Origin: CAWDDA01 sp963813345
GTDB taxonomy: Bacteria > Acidobacteriota > Blastocatellia > RBC074
Direction: 5' to 3'
NCBI GenBank assembly: GCA_963813345.1
Contig: CAWEYR010000028.1
Location: 124,001 to 188,000, forward strand
Length of the DNA: 64,000 nt
The notes below the pieces were generated by a model that saw only the letters and a list, made by a program, of their open reading frames with translations, had not been told where the DNA came from and made no database searches. Numbering within the stretch: the first letter of the stretch is position 1; the number at the start of each line of letters is the position of its first letter. The position numbers were made by a program, and so were the translations under genes. Shown in pieces: positions 1-8,192 of this stretch.

Positions 1-132
1 GACATGAAAGTCACCAAGTCCTTGAGAATCTGGATGTACTGAGGGGGCGAACAATGAATGATAGGTTGCTTTGAAGCAGAGCGTCAACAGGGAAGGGGTC
101 AGGGGTCGGGGGTCAGGGGTCAAGAAGGTACG

Positions 133-198
133 TAGTTCAAGCTTTAGCTTGATCGTTCCATTCGAGTTACTCGAATGTGCAAGCTAAAGCTTGAACTC
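133..198. repeat. Palindromic hairpin repeat, TTCAAGCTTTAGCTTG family
   Basis: Inverted arms (GTTCAAGCTTTAGCTTG and CAAGCTAAAGCTTGAAC) flank a loop of about 30 bases. Short GGGGTCA-type tandem units lie on the left (about 97-121) and their complement on the right (about 221-229). The reading frame of the minus-strand epimerase runs through it. Bases 1-132 hold no gene I can support. Confidence 0.8.
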
Positions 199-1124
199 CG
201 GTACCCTGTACCTCCTTGAACCTGACCCCTACCTTTCTCCGCCAGGATCGCCTTCAGGTGAGTGATGTTACTTTCGGTGGCCTGGTCGTATTCCGCGGCC
301 GAGATCAACCCTGAACCATGCTCCTGGATGAATTTCAGATCGCCCTCGGCGGCACCCATATCGGATTCCGCCTTCTCCGCTGAGCGCGCGAGTGGCGTTC
401 GATCGGCGGGAAGAACGAACTCTGCCGTCAGACGGCCCTGAAAATTCACCTCCTTAAGTGTATTCAGCACCTCACGCCAGTCGTATTTTCCCTGACCTGC
501 GGGTTTCCGGTTGTTATCAGCCACATGAAAATCGTAGAGCTTGTCGCCAACTGCGCGAATCGCAGCCATCGGGTCGACTTCTTCGATATTGATGTGAAAC
601 GCATCGAGGGTTACGCCGACATTCGGCCGTCCAACTTCCTCAGCCAGCCGCAACGCCTGATCGTGGCGATTGATAAGGTAGGTCTCAAAGCGGTTAAGCG
701 GCTCAATCCCGATGCGAATACCGTACTCAAGCGCGAAGTCTGCAACCTCTTTCAATCCCTCAACCGCCCATTCCCATTCCTGCGCCGGTGAGGCCAGCGG
801 TTTGAGCTTGCCAACCGTTGAAGGCACTACACAGAAAAACTGGCCTCCAAGCGCGTGAGCAAGCCCTATGCAGTCTTTCATGTATTTGATGGTACCAAGA
901 CGGACGTACTTGTCATCGTGAATCAGATCGCGTCCCGGCATCATCATCGTCACGCTTCCCCAGCACTCGAGCTTGTATCTGTCCAGCAGACGGCGCACGT
1001 CGTCGGTGTTGTATCGAGCCGGCTCGCCGCTGATCTCAATGCCGTCGTAGCCGAATCGGCTCAGACGTTCGAGCGTCGTCTCAATTGGCTCAGGACGCAT
1101 CCAGTTATGCATCGCGAATTTCAT
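144..1124 (-). CDS. Sugar phosphate isomerase/epimerase (TIM barrel)
   Basis: A 326-residue protein of the xylose-isomerase-like TIM-barrel superfamily (hydroxypyruvate isomerase, tagatose 3-epimerase and IolE relatives). The metal and substrate residues expected of the family are visible: Glu in GIEPLNRFE, Asp/His in GVTLDAFHINIEE, His in DFHVADNNR and Glu in LTAEFVLP. It starts 1 base after the stop of the GMC oxidoreductase, so the two are probably cotranscribed, consistent with oxidation and isomerisation of a sugar or polyol. The last 30 or so residues (SSSFSL-type tail) are encoded by a palindromic repeat and are unlikely to be part of the ancestral fold. The substrate cannot be told from sequence. 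Confidence 0.88.
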   Translation of the reverse strand: MKFAMHNWMRPEPIETTLERLSRFGYDGIEISGEPARYNTDDVRRLLDRYKLECWGSVTMMMPGRDLIHDDKYVRLGTIKYMKDCIGLAHALGGQFFCVVPSTVGKLKPLASPAQEWEWAVEGLKEVADFALEYGIRIGIEPLNRFETYLINRHDQALRLAEEVGRPNVGVTLDAFHINIEEVDPMAAIRAVGDKLYDFHVADNNRKPAGQGKYDWREVLNTLKEVNFQGRLTAEFVLPADRTPLARSAEKAESDMGAAEGDLKFIQEHGSGLISAAEYDQATESNITHLKAILAEKGRGQVQGGTGYRSSSFSLHIRVTRMERSS

Positions 1125-1125
1125 A

Positions 1126-2775
1126 TCACAGATTTCCCATCCGTCTTTGCTCTGCTATGTAACGCGCGCTGCGCACGGCAATGGCGGCGATGGTCAACGT
1201 AGGATTCTTTTCCGGAAAGGTCGTGAAACAGCTTCCGTCAACAACAAACAGATTTTTGATCTCGTGCGACTGGCAATAGGAGTTGAGCACTGAGGTTTTC
1301 GCATCAGTGCCCATTCGCACGGTACCCACTTCATGACTCGAAAAGCCGCCGGGCCTGTTACCTCCCTGTAACATCAATTCAGTGCCACAAGCCTCCAGGA
1401 TTTCCAGAACGCTCTCCCGCATATCGTTGAAAACCTTCACGTCGTTTTCGCCCCAGGTGAACTGAACAACCGGTATCGGAATACCGTGCGCGTCCGTCTT
1501 GTTCGGATCGACCATTACGCGGTTGTCAGGACGATGCAGTACTTTTCCCCATACACCGATTTGGAACATCGAAGGTTGCAATTCACGTACGCGTCGCTTG
1601 TAGCCATCGCCGAAACCGCCAATCGACTTCGCCTGATACGGCCACTGCCAGCTCCCGTAGTTGAGTTGCATCCCATAGCCACCCGCATAATCCTTTTTGC
1701 CGCGCAGGTGATTGAAACGGGGAATGTAGCTGTGATCCGATACCCCATCACCGGAGAAGGTCTGTTTGCCAACCAACTCCTTAAGATAGCCCGTCGCTCC
1801 CCAGATGATGTGACCTCCGAGATGGCGTCCCACCTGATCATTACTGTTGGCCAATCCATTTGGGAATTTCGTGCTCTTTGAGTTGAGGAGCAGCCGCGCT
1901 GATTCAATCGATGCGCAGCTGACTATGACGATACGTGCTCGAATCTCTTCTTCTCTACCCGTCGCGCGATCAATTATGGAGACGCCAGTCACGATGCCTT
2001 CATCGTTAACCTGCACCTCGCGCGCGAGCGCGTTGAGCCGCAACGTCAGTTTGCCCGTCGCCAGAGCTTCGGGGATTACTGTCACGTCGCTCGACCATAT
2101 GGCACGAACATCGCACACGTCCATGCAATGTCCGCAGTAGTGACACGCACCGCGACCTTTACGACCCTTGAGCAGCACCGCCTTCCGCGCAGGGATAAGC
2201 TTCATGCCGAGCTTTGCGATTTTCTTACGCGCGATAACTTCAGAGCAGCGAAGCGGCGGCGATTCCGCGACAAAATTGCCGTCAGGCAAAACGCTCAGAT
2301 TCTCGCGTGTACCAAAGACATGCATCGCACGCTCAACATAATCATAAAACGGCGCGAGTTCGTCGTAGCTGAGCGGCCAGTCCTCTTCAACGCCATTCAC
2401 GGACCGCTCCCGAAAATCGTCTGCTGAAAAACGAAGGCACGCCGCATTCCAGTGAAAAGTGCGCCCGCCAAGTGTTCGAATGCGGTCCACACTAATGCTG
2501 TCACCGCGATACTCAATCTGCTGCGAAATACGATCCGGATAGAGCGACGCCTGTTTGAACAATCCGAAACCACGCTTCGGCAGTTGATACGGCCAGTCAT
2601 GAATGTACAGGTCCTCGAGACGTCCCTTAGCGCCGGCTTCCAGCAGAATCGTTTCGGCACCAGCCACAGTCAGTTCACGCGCCATGAACCCGCCGGCCGC
2701 TCCTGAGCCGATCACGCAGACGTCGTAGACTTTCTTGTTTTGAGGCATCAAAGATGTATGTTGTACGTACCTCAT
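1126..2775 (-). CDS. GMC family oxidoreductase with Fe-S-type cysteine motif
   Basis: A 549-residue flavoprotein. The N-terminal FAD dinucleotide fold (VIGSGAAGG, residues 21-29) and the GGRTFHWNA region (103-111) are clear, and the C-terminal GMC domain ends VVDGSCFTTFPEKNPTLTI. Cysteines at 211, 214, 217 and 221 (CxxCxxCxxxC) lie where the alpha subunit of bacterial FAD glucose dehydrogenase carries a cysteine motif binding an Fe-S cluster, so an electron-transfer cluster is likely (inference). Its ATG overlaps the stop of the FG-GAP gene by 4 bases and its stop precedes the epimerase start by 1, so this is a three-gene operon. No Tat signal is visible and no small subunit or cytochrome lies next to it. 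It probably dehydrogenates a sugar or polyol. Confidence 0.9.
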   Translation of the reverse strand: MRYVQHTSLMPQNKKVYDVCVIGSGAAGGFMARELTVAGAETILLEAGAKGRLEDLYIHDWPYQLPKRGFGLFKQASLYPDRISQQIEYRGDSISVDRIRTLGGRTFHWNAACLRFSADDFRERSVNGVEEDWPLSYDELAPFYDYVERAMHVFGTRENLSVLPDGNFVAESPPLRCSEVIARKKIAKLGMKLIPARKAVLLKGRKGRGACHYCGHCMDVCDVRAIWSSDVTVIPEALATGKLTLRLNALAREVQVNDEGIVTGVSIIDRATGREEEIRARIVIVSCASIESARLLLNSKSTKFPNGLANSNDQVGRHLGGHIIWGATGYLKELVGKQTFSGDGVSDHSYIPRFNHLRGKKDYAGGYGMQLNYGSWQWPYQAKSIGGFGDGYKRRVRELQPSMFQIGVWGKVLHRPDNRVMVDPNKTDAHGIPIPVVQFTWGENDVKVFNDMRESVLEILEACGTELMLQGGNRPGGFSSHEVGTVRMGTDAKTSVLNSYCQSHEIKNLFVVDGSCFTTFPEKNPTLTIAAIAVRSARYIAEQRRMGNL

Positions 2776-3956
2776 TTCATTTGCAGAAAAACGAACACGC
2801 CCTTCTTGTTCGATGTCACCACATCGGGCAGCTTGTCACCGTTCATGTCAGCAACCGTGAACTGCGTGCCGACGCCTGAGTCTTCGTCAATTGTGTGCCG
2901 AATCCAGTTCACCGCGCCTTTGTTTCGTCTGAGTTCGAACCAGTAAAGCACCGCCGGGTCGTTCGGGTTGACATCTCCCGTTGGACCGTGGGCCCAGTAG
3001 CGCTTACCCGTGACGATGTCCTTCAAACCGTCGCCGTTGATATCGGCTAGCATCAGGCTGTGCGATTGCGAAAAGGAATTGTCAATCGTGTGCTGGACAA
3101 ATACCTGGCGCCCATCGTCTGCTTTCTTCTGTTCGTGCCACCAGACCCCGATATTGTGTGCGGAACTGCTGATGACATCGTTCAGCCCGTCACCGTTAAT
3201 GTCATAGATCGCCATCTGCGCGCAGTCTGCGCCCAGGTTCGTTGTCACAAACTTCCATGGGCCGGCGCGCGGATCGTTTGGCGCCTCCCAGTATCCGGTT
3301 CTAACAATTACGTCAGGCCGTGCATCTCCGTTGAGATCGCCGACACCCAATCCATGCGAGTAACGATAAACGCCGTTGTTCTTCGCTCTGTCGCTCGAAA
3401 ACTTTTCACTGATCTGGTGCGTGATGAATGCGGGATTTGTATTCTTGCGCGTCTCCGCCTCCAGCCAGACCATCTGCTGATCGTCGATTGAGAAGACCAG
3501 CACGGGATTCTTTCCCGCATTTGCAAGTAACGCGAATGCGGGGCTCTCGTTACATGCATTTTGTACGATTTTGTGTTCGTTCCAGTGAGTTGCCCTTCCA
3601 CGAGGGTTCTCGCGCCACACCACAGGAGGTATGCCGGGCGTGTCAATCAGAATCTGATCCGGCCACCCGTCTCCGTTCATATCGGCGGTGTAGTTTACAA
3701 AGCTGTTGCTGTAGCCTTTTGCTGCATCGAAGGACTTCACTGGCGCAATTTCGTGTGGTGTCCAACTGGGCGCCTCGTACCAGAGGTTGCCCGCGAGAAC
3801 ATCCATCTTCCTGTCGCGGTTAACATCGGCTATCGCGACGCCTTCAGAACGAAACTCACGGTCGAGGACGATCTTTTGAAAGCTGACTTTACGTGTGGAG
3901 GTGTTGCCGCCAGGTTGCTGACTGACGATTGCAGACGCTATGAGCAACAACAGCAT
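2772..3956 (-). CDS. Secreted FG-GAP/VCBS repeat protein
   Basis: The frame is open from 4139, but the first 60 residues are encoded by the REP-like repeat and lack protein character. I place the start near Met at 3956, followed by a hydrophobic signal-like stretch (MLLLLIASAIVSQQ). The body repeats the calcium-binding FG-GAP pattern: DVNRDRKMDVLAGN, DMNGDGWPDQIL, DLNGDARPDVIV, DINGDGLNDVIS, DINGDGLKDIVT and DMNGDKLPDVVT, which suggests a beta-propeller of about six or seven blades. Such proteins are exported and often bind glycans or partners. It is the first gene of an operon with the GMC oxidoreductase and the epimerase. The start is uncertain: an upstream ATG at 3979 would need a frameshift to join. 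Confidence 0.8.
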   Translation of the reverse strand: MLLLLIASAIVSQQPGGNTSTRKVSFQKIVLDREFRSEGVAIADVNRDRKMDVLAGNLWYEAPSWTPHEIAPVKSFDAAKGYSNSFVNYTADMNGDGWPDQILIDTPGIPPVVWRENPRGRATHWNEHKIVQNACNESPAFALLANAGKNPVLVFSIDDQQMVWLEAETRKNTNPAFITHQISEKFSSDRAKNNGVYRYSHGLGVGDLNGDARPDVIVRTGYWEAPNDPRAGPWKFVTTNLGADCAQMAIYDINGDGLNDVISSSAHNIGVWWHEQKKADDGRQVFVQHTIDNSFSQSHSLMLADINGDGLKDIVTGKRYWAHGPTGDVNPNDPAVLYWFELRRNKGAVNWIRHTIDEDSGVGTQFTVADMNGDKLPDVVTSNKKGVFVFLQMK

Positions 3957-4086
3957 CAGAATCTGGATGCGACTGTCATGGTGAGTTCCCTGCGGATCAT
4001 CCGCGATGTGGGTGTGGAGTTCAAGCTGTCCTGGGCGCCAGGCTGAAGTTTGGCCAGGCCTGTCGACTGACGCCGGAGCGTGCAGA

Positions 4087-4244
4087 CGTAGCCAGGGGTT
4101 GAGTCTTCGAAACCCCTGTCGATGCGAGAGAAGGTGCATCCCGGAGGGATGCGAGAAACGATTTGGTAAGCCGTCGGCTCGACCTCAGGATGCAATTCGT
4201 CAATTGAATCGATCAGGGGTTTCGAAGCTCGACCCCTGGCTACG
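4087..4244. repeat. REPIN-like inverted pair of REP elements (unoccupied copy)
   Basis: The left arm at 4087-4160 holds GTAGCCAGGGGTTGAGTCTT, then AAACCCCTG, then the inner palindrome GCATCCCGGAGGGATGC and GAGAAACG. The right arm at about 4186-4244 is the inverted counterpart, ending CCCCTGGCTACG. The same two arms recur at 28407-28518 and 30161-30222, where an IS110 element separates them, so this copy serves as an empty-site reference. It lies between the divergent FG-GAP and H1-like genes. No RAYT transposase is visible in the window. Confidence 0.85.
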
Positions 4245-4343
4245 TCTCACACCGCTCCGCGGTGATTGCGCTGCTTCGCAGCGCGTGCGCTATACTAGGC
4301 CACTACTTCAGGAGACCTAAGGCATGCCCAAGTCACGAGACAA

Positions 4344-4636
4344 ATGAAGACCGGGACAAAGAAAGCTCTGATTCGCCGAGTGAAGAGGGCCGTCAGGAAG
4401 TCTCGTCGAAAGCTGGGCGACGAGAAGTTTGAAAAAGAGCTCGAGAGAACAATAGGATTTCTTGAGAAGATCCAGACCAAGCTCACGCCAAAGCCCAAAC
4501 CGAAGCCAAACCAAAGCCGAAGCCCAAGCCAAAACCGAAACCTAAGGCCAGGAAAACTCTCAAATCTGCAGCTGCCAAAGCTGCGGCGGCGCGCCAGCCG
4601 CGTCCAAATTCCCAAAGAGTCACGAAGCCTAAGTAG
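4344..4636 (+). CDS. Lys/Pro/Ala-rich histone H1-like protein (frameshifted)
   Basis: A small, very basic protein. The N-terminal half (MKTGTKKALIRRVKRAVRKS, then a short helical stretch with FEKELERTIGFLEKIQ) is followed by a Lys-Pro repeat tail. The KPKPKP repeat loses its frame near 4508-4512 (CCAAACCAAAG). In the next frame PKPKPKPKPKARK, an Ala/Lys stretch and the end RVTKPK continue to the stop at 4634-4636, so one base is probably missing. A good ribosome site (AGGAG, 4311-4315) precedes an ATG at 4324 whose 7-codon frame ends in an ATGA overlap with this start, so the true N-terminus may be 7 residues longer after another indel, or this is a coupled leader. A DNA-binding, nucleoid role is inferred from composition only. 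Confidence 0.6.
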
Positions 4637-4638
4637 TA

Positions 4639-4902
4639 ATGGCAATCCTTCTCGACTCCTTTCAAAACGGCGCCAAAGGGCCAGTCAGGTATTGGCACCG
4701 GCGCTGTGGGCATCTGGTCTCTGACACATCGCTGGAAGAATTGCATGCATTTGCGCACCAGCTAGGCCTCAGACGTGAGTGGTTTCAGCAAAAGTCGATT
4801 CCGCATTACGATCTCACTGGCACAACCTACGATCTGGCCGTCGAGATGGGCGCTAACGTTGTCACCACAAGGGAGCTCGCCAGACGAGCGGCAAAGAGTT
4901 AA
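4639..4902 (+). CDS. DUF4031 domain-containing protein
   Basis: An 87-residue protein with the DUF4031 pattern: an N-terminal strand, HLVSDTSLEELHAFAHQLGL, RREWFQ, then PHYDLTG and a C-terminal VVTTRELARRA. The family is small and uncharacterised in bacteria. The gene begins 2 bases after the stop of the H1-like gene, so they are likely cotranscribed. Confidence 0.8.
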   Translation: MAILLDSFQNGAKGPVRYWHRRCGHLVSDTSLEELHAFAHQLGLRREWFQQKSIPHYDLTGTTYDLAVEMGANVVTTRELARRAAKS

Positions 4903-4985
4903 AACTGAGGCAAAATTGACAGCGATTTCAGTCGCGTGCTACCTTCGATCTCTTTGAAGATGTTTTCGGTTGGTAAGGAGTGCTG

Positions 4986-5639
4986 GTGTCCCAGATCGAC
5001 TTTTCGTTTATTCCGATCTTTTTCGCCGTTTTCCTCTTCTCTCTCTCGTTTCATGAAGCAGCGCACGCGTGGACTGCGGACAAGTTCGGTGATCCCACCG
5101 GGCGTTACATGGGCCGGGTAAGCCTCAACCCTATCCCTCATATCGACATCTTCGGAACGATAATCTTTCCATTGGTTTGTATGCTGACTCCGGGAGCGAT
5201 GATGTTCGGCTGGGCGAAGCCGGTACCCGTGAACCCGCTCAACATGAAGGACCCGAAGAAGGGTGACATCTGGGTTTCGCTTGCAGGACCGTTAAGCAAC
5301 GGCATCCTGGTTGTCGTTTTCTTCCTTTTGGCAAAGTTTTTGTTTGTCAGACCCATTGTTGATCCGGAGGCACTCGGAAGTCTGGCAACTCCGATTAGCA
5401 AACTGATACAGACTGGGCTTACGCTTAATGTAGTGCTCATGGTCTTTAACCTGATTCCGATTCCACCGCTCGACGGAAGCCACGTTCTGCGAAACGTTCT
5501 TTCTGGCGGTGCTGCTGATTTTTACGAGCGAGTCGAAGCATACGGTGGAATCCTCCTCCTCTTACTTGTCTTCACCGGCGTCACGGGAATGATAGTAAGA
5601 CCGGTTCTAGGAGTGGTCGATCTCCTTCTCCGCCTCTGA
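4986..5639 (+). CDS. Site-2 protease family membrane metallopeptidase (M50)
   Basis: An integral-membrane zinc peptidase of about 217 residues. The HExxH-like motif is HEAAHAW (zinc ligands His and His, catalytic Glu), and the third ligand Asp is in FNLIPIPPLDGSHVL. Four to five hydrophobic segments are visible. It is the short form without PDZ domains, as in the Rip/YwhC-type subgroup, thought to cleave membrane proteins within the bilayer. I prefer the GTG at 4986 because AAGGAG (4975-4980) then sits 5 bases upstream; a GTG at 4980 is also in frame. The substrate is unknown. Confidence 0.9.
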   Translation: MSQIDFSFIPIFFAVFLFSLSFHEAAHAWTADKFGDPTGRYMGRVSLNPIPHIDIFGTIIFPLVCMLTPGAMMFGWAKPVPVNPLNMKDPKKGDIWVSLAGPLSNGILVVVFFLLAKFLFVRPIVDPEALGSLATPISKLIQTGLTLNVVLMVFNLIPIPPLDGSHVLRNVLSGGAADFYERVEAYGGILLLLLVFTGVTGMIVRPVLGVVDLLLRL

Positions 5640-5665
5640 TCGACCGGAGAGCAGATCTTTCCTTT

Positions 5666-6662
5666 ATGAAGCGAATAGTGAGTGGAATGCGTCCAACCGG
5701 GCGTTTACACCTCGGGAACTACGAAGGTGCGCTCAAGAACTGGGTTCGTCTTCAGGACAGCTACGAGTGCTACTACTTTGTCGCTGACTGGCATGCACTG
5801 ACGTCCGACTATGCAGATCCTTCGTCGATCAAAGAAAACACGATGTCGATGGTCACGGACTGGCTTTCGGCCGGCCTCGACCCGGCCCGGAGCACGATCT
5901 TCCTGCAATCGCTCGTACCGGAGCACGCCGAGCTCCACCTGATCTTTTCAAATGTGACGCCGCTTGGATGGCTTGAGCGCGTTCCAACATACAAGGAACA
6001 GCGCGAGAACATCACCGACAAGGATATCGGGAATTACGCGTTCCTTGGCTATCCGGTGCTCCAGGCAGCCGACATCGCGATGTACAAGGCTGATTACGTT
6101 CCCGTCGGCAAGGATCAGGCAGCACACGTTGAAGTCACTCGCGAGATTGTGCGCAGATTCAATAACTTCTACGGTCCCGTCTTTCCGGAGCCCGAAGCAC
6201 TCCACACCGAGGTCTTGACGCTCACAGGAACCGACGGACGCAAGATGTCGAAGAGCTACAACAACACAATCGACCTGTCGGATTCTCCCGAGCAGATTCG
6301 CGAAAAAGTCAGGATGATGATCACTGACCGAACGCGAATCAAGCGCACCGACCCCGGTCATCCGGAAGCCTGCGATGTCTGCAAGATGCACCGGCTCTTT
6401 GTTGGACCCGAGACAGCCGACAGATTTGATGATGATTGCCGCTCGCGCGCGCATTGGCTGTGTCGACCGCAAACGTGCGCTCGCTGACGCGCTTCTCGAA
6501 TACCTGGGTCCGATTCATGAACGGTTGGGGTACTATCGCGCGCATCAGGATGAAGTCAGGGATATTATTCTTGCGGGCTCACGGAAGGCGGGAGAAGAGG
6601 CTCATCAAACTATGAGAGAAGTACGAACCGCGATGAAGATCGACTGGCAGGAGCTTTCGTGA
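5666..6662 (+). CDS. trpS: Tryptophanyl-tRNA synthetase (single frameshift)
   Basis: Class I aminoacyl-tRNA synthetase that charges tRNA-Trp. The family features are present: SGMRPTGRLHLGNYEGAL (HIGH-like HLGN), the middle domain YPVLQAADIAMYKADYVPVGKDQAAHVE, and KMSKSYNN (KMSKS loop). The frame is lost at about 6445-6455 in a CGCGCGCG run; ARIGCVDRKRALADALLEYL and the C-terminal helix continue one frame over to the stop at 6660-6662. The gene is essential and appears to be the only copy here, so a base-call error is the simplest reading. It is followed 1 base later by scpA. Confidence 0.9.
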
Positions 6663-6663
6663 A

Positions 6664-8058
6664 GTGACAACAAAAGAACGACAGGATTCGCCTTTACCTG
6701 CGAGCGAACTGTCCACCGAACACACCGGCGAGGACTCGGGCTCGGACTATCGAGTCAAGCTCGAGGTCTTTGAAGGCCCCATGGATCTCTTGCTCTTTCT
6801 GATCAAGAAGGACGAGATTGATATCTATGACATTCCGATCGCACGGATCACAGAGCAGTATCTCGAATACCTTTCGCTGATGAAGGAGCTCGATATCGCC
6901 ATCGCGGGCGACTTTCTCGTCGTGGCAGCGACACTGATCTACATCAAATCGAAGATGCTTCTGCCTCCCGACCCATCGACGGAAGGGGACGGCGATCTGA
7001 CCGAAGATCCGCGCTCAGAGCTGGTAGCGAGACTCCTCGAATATCAGAAATTCAAATCAGCGGCCAACATGTTTTATTCGCGCGGAGAGGTCGAGGCGGC
7101 CAAGTTCACGCGCGGCGCTCTCGAGACGGATTCGAGCAATCCCGAAGTCGCCGCTACACTCTTCGACCTGCTGAAAGTCTTTCGCGAGATTCTCGACCGG
7201 CAACAATCCGTCGCCGAGATGGAGATTCAGCGCGATGAAATGACGATGGCGGCAAAGCTCGTGCAGATCCGGACACTGGTGAGGGAGCGCGGCGAGTTCA
7301 ATGTTCGCGAAGTGTTTCTCATGGCAGCATCCAGGCGCGAGATGATCCTGACATTTCTTGCCTTTCTTGAGCTCGTGAAGGAGGCGGAGATCATCTTCAT
7401 TCAGCAACAGCTCTTCGGTGAGATCATAGCAAGACGGCGTGAAGTGAGCGAAAAAGAAAAGAAAAAGAAAATGACGGAGAATGATTCTTTTGAAAATCAG
7501 GTGAGTGTCGACGAGGAGTTTCAGGCTGCTCACTCAGAGATCAAGCCGGTAATCGAGGCTCTTCTCTTTGTTGCGGAGGAACCTCTCGCGATCAAACAGC
7601 TTTGCAAGATTCTCGGCCGTCTCGAAGAGAACGTAGTGGTCGAAGCCCTGAATGAGCTTATTCGAGAGCACGACGAACGTGGAAGTGGCCTGGAGATTCG
7701 AGAGCTGGCTGGAGGCTGGAGGCTTTCCACCCGTGCCCAGTACCACGATTTCATACGCAAGTATCTAAAGACGCGGCCGACTGCGCGACTATCTCTTCCG
7801 GCTCTCGAAACACTCGCGGTGATCGCCTATAAACAGCCGATAACAATCCCTGAGATACTCGAGATTCGCGGAGTGACTTCGAGTTCCGCTATCAAGACGC
7901 TTCTCGAGAAACGTCTGATCGTAACTCGCGGGCGCAAGGATACCGTTGGACGTCCGATGCTCTATGGCACATCAAAGGAGTTCCTGATCCAGTTCGGATT
8001 GAAAGACCTCTCAGAACTCCCAAGCATCGAAGACTTCGAAGATCTCGCGCAGGGGTAA
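6664..8058 (+). CDS. scpA/scpB: ScpA-ScpB condensin subunits read as one frame
   Basis: Residues 1-265 are ScpA, the kleisin of the SMC-ScpAB condensin: VFEGPMDLLLFLIKKDEIDIYDI at the N-terminus binds SMC and a winged helix lies near 205-260. Residues 270-464 are ScpB: EALLFVAEEPLAIKQL, then two winged helices with ALETLAVIAYKQPITIPEI. They are joined through a Lys/Glu-rich stretch encoded by an A-rich run at 7450-7471. The ScpB ATG (7471) forms ATGA, so a one-base change in the run would restore separate genes with a 4-base start/stop overlap. A real fusion cannot be excluded. GTG start, 1 base after trpS. Confidence 0.85.
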   Translation: MTTKERQDSPLPASELSTEHTGEDSGSDYRVKLEVFEGPMDLLLFLIKKDEIDIYDIPIARITEQYLEYLSLMKELDIAIAGDFLVVAATLIYIKSKMLLPPDPSTEGDGDLTEDPRSELVARLLEYQKFKSAANMFYSRGEVEAAKFTRGALETDSSNPEVAATLFDLLKVFREILDRQQSVAEMEIQRDEMTMAAKLVQIRTLVRERGEFNVREVFLMAASRREMILTFLAFLELVKEAEIIFIQQQLFGEIIARRREVSEKEKKKKMTENDSFENQVSVDEEFQAAHSEIKPVIEALLFVAEEPLAIKQLCKILGRLEENVVVEALNELIREHDERGSGLEIRELAGGWRLSTRAQYHDFIRKYLKTRPTARLSLPALETLAVIAYKQPITIPEILEIRGVTSSSAIKTLLEKRLIVTRGRKDTVGRPMLYGTSKEFLIQFGLKDLSELPSIEDFEDLAQG

Positions 8059-8075
8059 AGGCTAGAAGAATGTCA

Positions 8076-8181
8076 ACGCAGAGAGCGCAGAGCGAAGACG
8101 CAGAGAGACGCAAGAAGAAAGCCGCTATACTCAGATCAGTCCTCTGCGTCTTCTCTCTGCGCTCTCTGCGTCTTCTGCGTG
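8076..8181. repeat. Inverted repeat, CTCTGCG family
   Basis: The left arm (ACGCAGAGAGCGCAGAGCG and GACGCAGAGAGACGC) is complementary to the right arm (CTCTGCGTCTTCTCTCTGCG then CTCTCTGCGTCTTCTGCGT). It sits between the convergent scpB and Nramp-like genes, a position suited to a bidirectional terminator. Confidence 0.75.
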
Positions 8182-8192
8182 AACTCTTCGCT

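Noticed and set aside
1..143. Possible gene end at the window start
   Set aside because: Frames on both strands are under 20 codons before the edge, and no family can be recognised.
4295..4645. Minus-strand Leu/Phe/Gly-rich frame resembling a membrane protein
   Set aside because: It is the complement of the Lys-Pro repeat of the H1-like gene.
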